From Qaidamihabitans albus (lineage in GTDB: Bacteria; Actinomycetota; Actinomycetes; Mycobacteriales; Pseudonocardiaceae), in contig NZ_JAEHOB010000029.1 of assembly GCF_016464705.1 (NCBI RefSeq), forward strand, positions 1 to 33,778: a stretch of DNA of 33,778 bases. Direction: 5' to 3'. The notes beneath the pieces are model-generated. The model saw only the letters and a list, made by a program, of their open reading frames with translations. It searched no databases and was not told where the DNA came from. Made by a program: the position numbers and the translations under genes. Of the stretch, positions 32,128 through 33,778 are shown one piece after another (within the stretch, counting starts at the first letter, position 1; every line of letters begins with the position of its first letter).

Positions 32128-32595
32128 ATGGTGGACGCACGGTTGCCCGAGACGGACTATTCGCCGCTCCTGCGTACCGACTTCACCGACGACACGGCCT
32201 GGCAGACACTACTGGATGAGATCGACGACAACTGGATAGCCGTCATGGCCGACCCCGCTCACCGGGGCCTGTCCGTACAGGAACTTGTGGCGCTGGTCCC
32301 CGACGGCAGCCGCTATCCGGTGCTCGTCGTCGCCGACGACCGGACGTTCTCCGCCGCCGAGCGCTCGCTGCTGCTGATCGACGTCAGGGACGAACCCGGC
32401 CGGACGTTCCGCGCGGCTGTACCCGACGCGTTCCAATCCGTCGTCGGCAACCTGGCGATCGACAACATGAGCTTCGACGAGTACCTCGACTCCGACTCCG
32501 TCGACGACTCCGGTGTCTACCGGCTTTCCGACCGACATCACCAGGCACTGGCCTCGCTCCAGGGTAAGCCGCGGCCAAGCGCGTCACCGCATTGA
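32128..32595 (+). CDS. Hypothetical protein, DUF6924-like
   Basis: 155 aa small acidic protein. The layout PLLRTDFTDDTAWQTLLDEI, LSVQELVALVPDG, YPVLVVADDRTF, LLLIDVRDEPGRTFRAAV and NLAIDNMSFDEYLDSD resembles the DUF6924 family that I recall from Streptomyces and relatives. That assignment is from memory and has no known function. ATG 32128 is chosen with GGAGG five bases upstream. It has no functional link to the catabolic genes that I can see, and marks the change to a flanking region. Confidence 0.75.
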   Translation: MVDARLPETDYSPLLRTDFTDDTAWQTLLDEIDDNWIAVMADPAHRGLSVQELVALVPDGSRYPVLVVADDRTFSAAERSLLLIDVRDEPGRTFRAAVPDAFQSVVGNLAIDNMSFDEYLDSDSVDDSGVYRLSDRHHQALASLQGKPRPSASPH

Positions 32596-33228
32596 GTCGT
32601 GGTGCGTTCACTCGAGGTCCCTCCTCCGCCAAACGCGAACTCCTGAGCAAAACGCACTCCCCAGCCGATGTCGCGGCGAGTGGACATCGCGGTTCAGTCC
32701 GGGGCGTCCCAGGGGACGGGGCCGGTGACTGCGTTGAGGGCGGGGACGAGGTGTGTGCTGTTCTTCGTAGGCGAAGTGGCCAGGCTACTGAATGGCGAGC
32801 ATCGGTTGGCGCCACTGTTGTGAAGCTGCCTCTGCAACGCAGGCTGCAGACGCAGACACAGTTGGAACCGTTCCGCTTGAATCTGGGCGTCGCAGGTTCG
32901 AGTCCCCCGGGCGGGACTGCCAAAGGATGGGAACAGGGCTGCCAGCAGTTCTGCACCGGCAGTCTGGAGATTTAGTCATCCTTCGAACTGTCCGTGCGTG
33001 AGTGACGCCCGCTGGGGTAGGGGATGGCACGTTCCGCCCCCAGCTGACCGAGCCCAACCAGGAATTGCGTCGACGTCGAGAGCGGCACACGCGCCAAGTG
33101 TCCAGGCTTGTGCTGGTCGTACGGGTTCGAGGCGCTGGTTGTGTCAGCCGTGACGCCAACGTCGGAAGCGTGCGTTTGAGTAAGTTCTTCAGGCTGATGA
33201 GGAAGGTGAGCCAGCCAGCCGGGCCGAG
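32596..33228. other. Gene-poor flank with eroded sequences
   Basis: No supported gene. It contains the tRNA-like fragment near 32889-32922 and sequence leading into the nuclease fragment. The open frames here lack family similarity and look like chance frames of GC-rich DNA. Confidence 0.5.
32889..32922 (+). other. tRNA 3'-end-like fragment (possible attachment-site remnant)
   Basis: GTCGCAGGTTCGAGTCC followed by a G/C-rich stretch ending in GCCA looks like the T-arm and acceptor end of a tRNA. The T-stem does not pair fully and no 5' half (D-arm, anticodon arm) is visible upstream, so this is not a working tRNA gene. Integrases often target and copy tRNA 3' ends. Confidence 0.3.
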
Positions 33229-33708
33229 ATGTCTTGCTGCAACCGAGGGCACATCGAGGTCCACTACCTGCTGGCTCGCCGCGATCCAGCCGACCGCATC
33301 TCGTACACCACCGCGTCCCTCATCGGTCGAACCCTGCGCGCCGCTGACTGGCGCGCTGAGCGCGAGTCGCTCACCGACCTCATGACTGAAGTCACCGACA
33401 TGCTCGTCGCGAACGTAGCGGTCGCGACGATCGGGTACCAGCTGGCCGAGGAGTGTTCTGGCCTCCACTCGGAGCATCCGTCCATCGCGTTCGGTCGTGG
33501 TGAGCTTGATGGGCTCCCTCGCCAGCTGACCCGGACGTTCTCGCCGTCCCATGGAGAAGCCTCGCGTCCCTTTGAGCGGCTGAGCCACGGGCAAAAGTCG
33601 CTGCTCTACGTCTCGCTGGTACTGGCATGGCAAGCACTGGCTAGGCGAGTACTCAGTGGCAAGGACACCTCACTCGACCGTGACCGCCTCCGGCCGCCGA
33701 TCACGTAG
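33229..33708 (+). pseudogene. Fragment of an OLD-family ATP-dependent nuclease
   Basis: 159 aa open frame. From about residue 40 it resembles the middle of OLD-like (AAA15) ATP-dependent nucleases: LTDLMTEVTDMLVANVAVATIG, IAFGRGELDGLPRQLTRTFSPSHGE, FERLSHGQKSLLYVSLVLAWQALARRVL with the ABC-type signature S-H-G-Q, and DRDRLRPP. The chain ends exactly where the family continues into Walker B (ALEEPENSL), and the N-terminal Walker A region is not found upstream. It is therefore truncated at both ends and should be inactive. Such nucleases are frequent in defence or mobile regions. Confidence 0.65.
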
Positions 33709-33737
33709 TGCGTGCGGACACCGTCGACGTCGGCGAA

Positions 33738-33778
33738 GGGAGTGTCCGATTAACGGTGGATCCGATCTTGGGATTGGT
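33738..33778 (+). repeat. Possible insertion-sequence end
   Basis: GGGAGTGTCCGATTAACGG at 33738-33756 resembles outer ends of some actinobacterial insertion sequences. CGGACAC (33715-33721) and GTGTCCG (33742-33748) are a 7-bp inverted pair. It lies just after the truncation point of the nuclease fragment; the window ends before any transposase would begin. Confidence 0.25.

Noticed and set aside
32780-32925. Complete tRNA gene
   Set aside because: Only a T-loop-like segment is seen; the T-stem pairs poorly and no D-arm or anticodon arm can be folded upstream.
32384-32956. Minus-strand frame whose protein contains PPGGLEPATPRF
   Set aside because: GLEP is what the reverse complement of a tRNA T-loop (GGTTCGAGTCC) encodes; such phantom proteins are common opposite tRNA ends. 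It also overlaps the DUF6924-like gene.
1-33778. CRISPR array or regularly spaced repeats
   Set aside because: No repeated units with spacers were found by eye anywhere in the window.

Overview
This is a high-GC window with dense operons, many GTG starts, 4-base ATGA/GTGA stop-start overlaps and tandem TetR/P450/AMACR-type catabolic genes. That combination points to an actinobacterium (Pseudonocardia, Amycolatopsis, Nocardioides, Rhodococcus or Mycobacterium type). The genus cannot be fixed from the sequence alone.

Left part (1-11.9 kb): a sulfatase module. A formylglycine-generating enzyme (201-1130) carries the diagnostic paired cysteines. It is separated by a decayed IS1380-type transposase (about 1290-2165, minus strand) from an operon encoding a complete dipeptide/oligopeptide-type ABC importer (lipoprotein, two permeases, two ATPases; 2332-7628) and an AtsA-like cytoplasmic sulfatase (7684-10032) with the C-A-P-T-R site that such an FGE modifies. 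A secreted tannase/feruloyl-esterase-family protein (10166-11869) follows and ends at a strong 16-bp hairpin between convergent genes.

Middle and right part (11.9-31.7 kb): an acyl-CoA catabolic cluster. On the minus strand are an HSD10-like SDR and an acyl-CoA dehydrogenase. Divergent from them is an acyl-CoA synthetase, followed by a tandem-domain TetR regulator. A tightly coupled operon (17391-25494) then encodes a P450, a 3Fe-4S ferredoxin, an HMG-CoA-synthase-like/DUF35 fusion, an SCP2-type thiolase, a 3-hydroxyacyl-CoA dehydrogenase, a PDR-type reductase broken by a frameshift in a G-run, a second 3-hydroxyacyl-CoA dehydrogenase lacking catalytic residues, and an FMN alpha-hydroxyacid dehydrogenase. 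A second operon (25885-31651) encodes an alpha-methylacyl-CoA racemase, a canonical SCP2 thiolase, a pair of MaoC-fold dehydratase subunits, an SDR, a PaaI-type thioesterase and a D-2-hydroxyacid dehydrogenase. The set activates, hydroxylates, epimerises, beta-oxidises and cleaves an acyl chain. I infer a branched or alicyclic carboxylic acid, but the substrate cannot be read from the sequence. A shared promoter-proximal motif (ATGTATATGRARGTTCAC and shorter relatives) suggests common control.

Right edge (31.7-33.8 kb): a small DUF6924-like gene, a tRNA-3'-end-like fragment, a truncated OLD-family ATP-dependent nuclease fragment and a possible insertion-sequence end. Together with the IS1380 relic on the left, this looks like an accessory catabolic island with eroded mobile DNA at both sides. 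No CRISPR array, intact tRNA or rRNA gene was seen.
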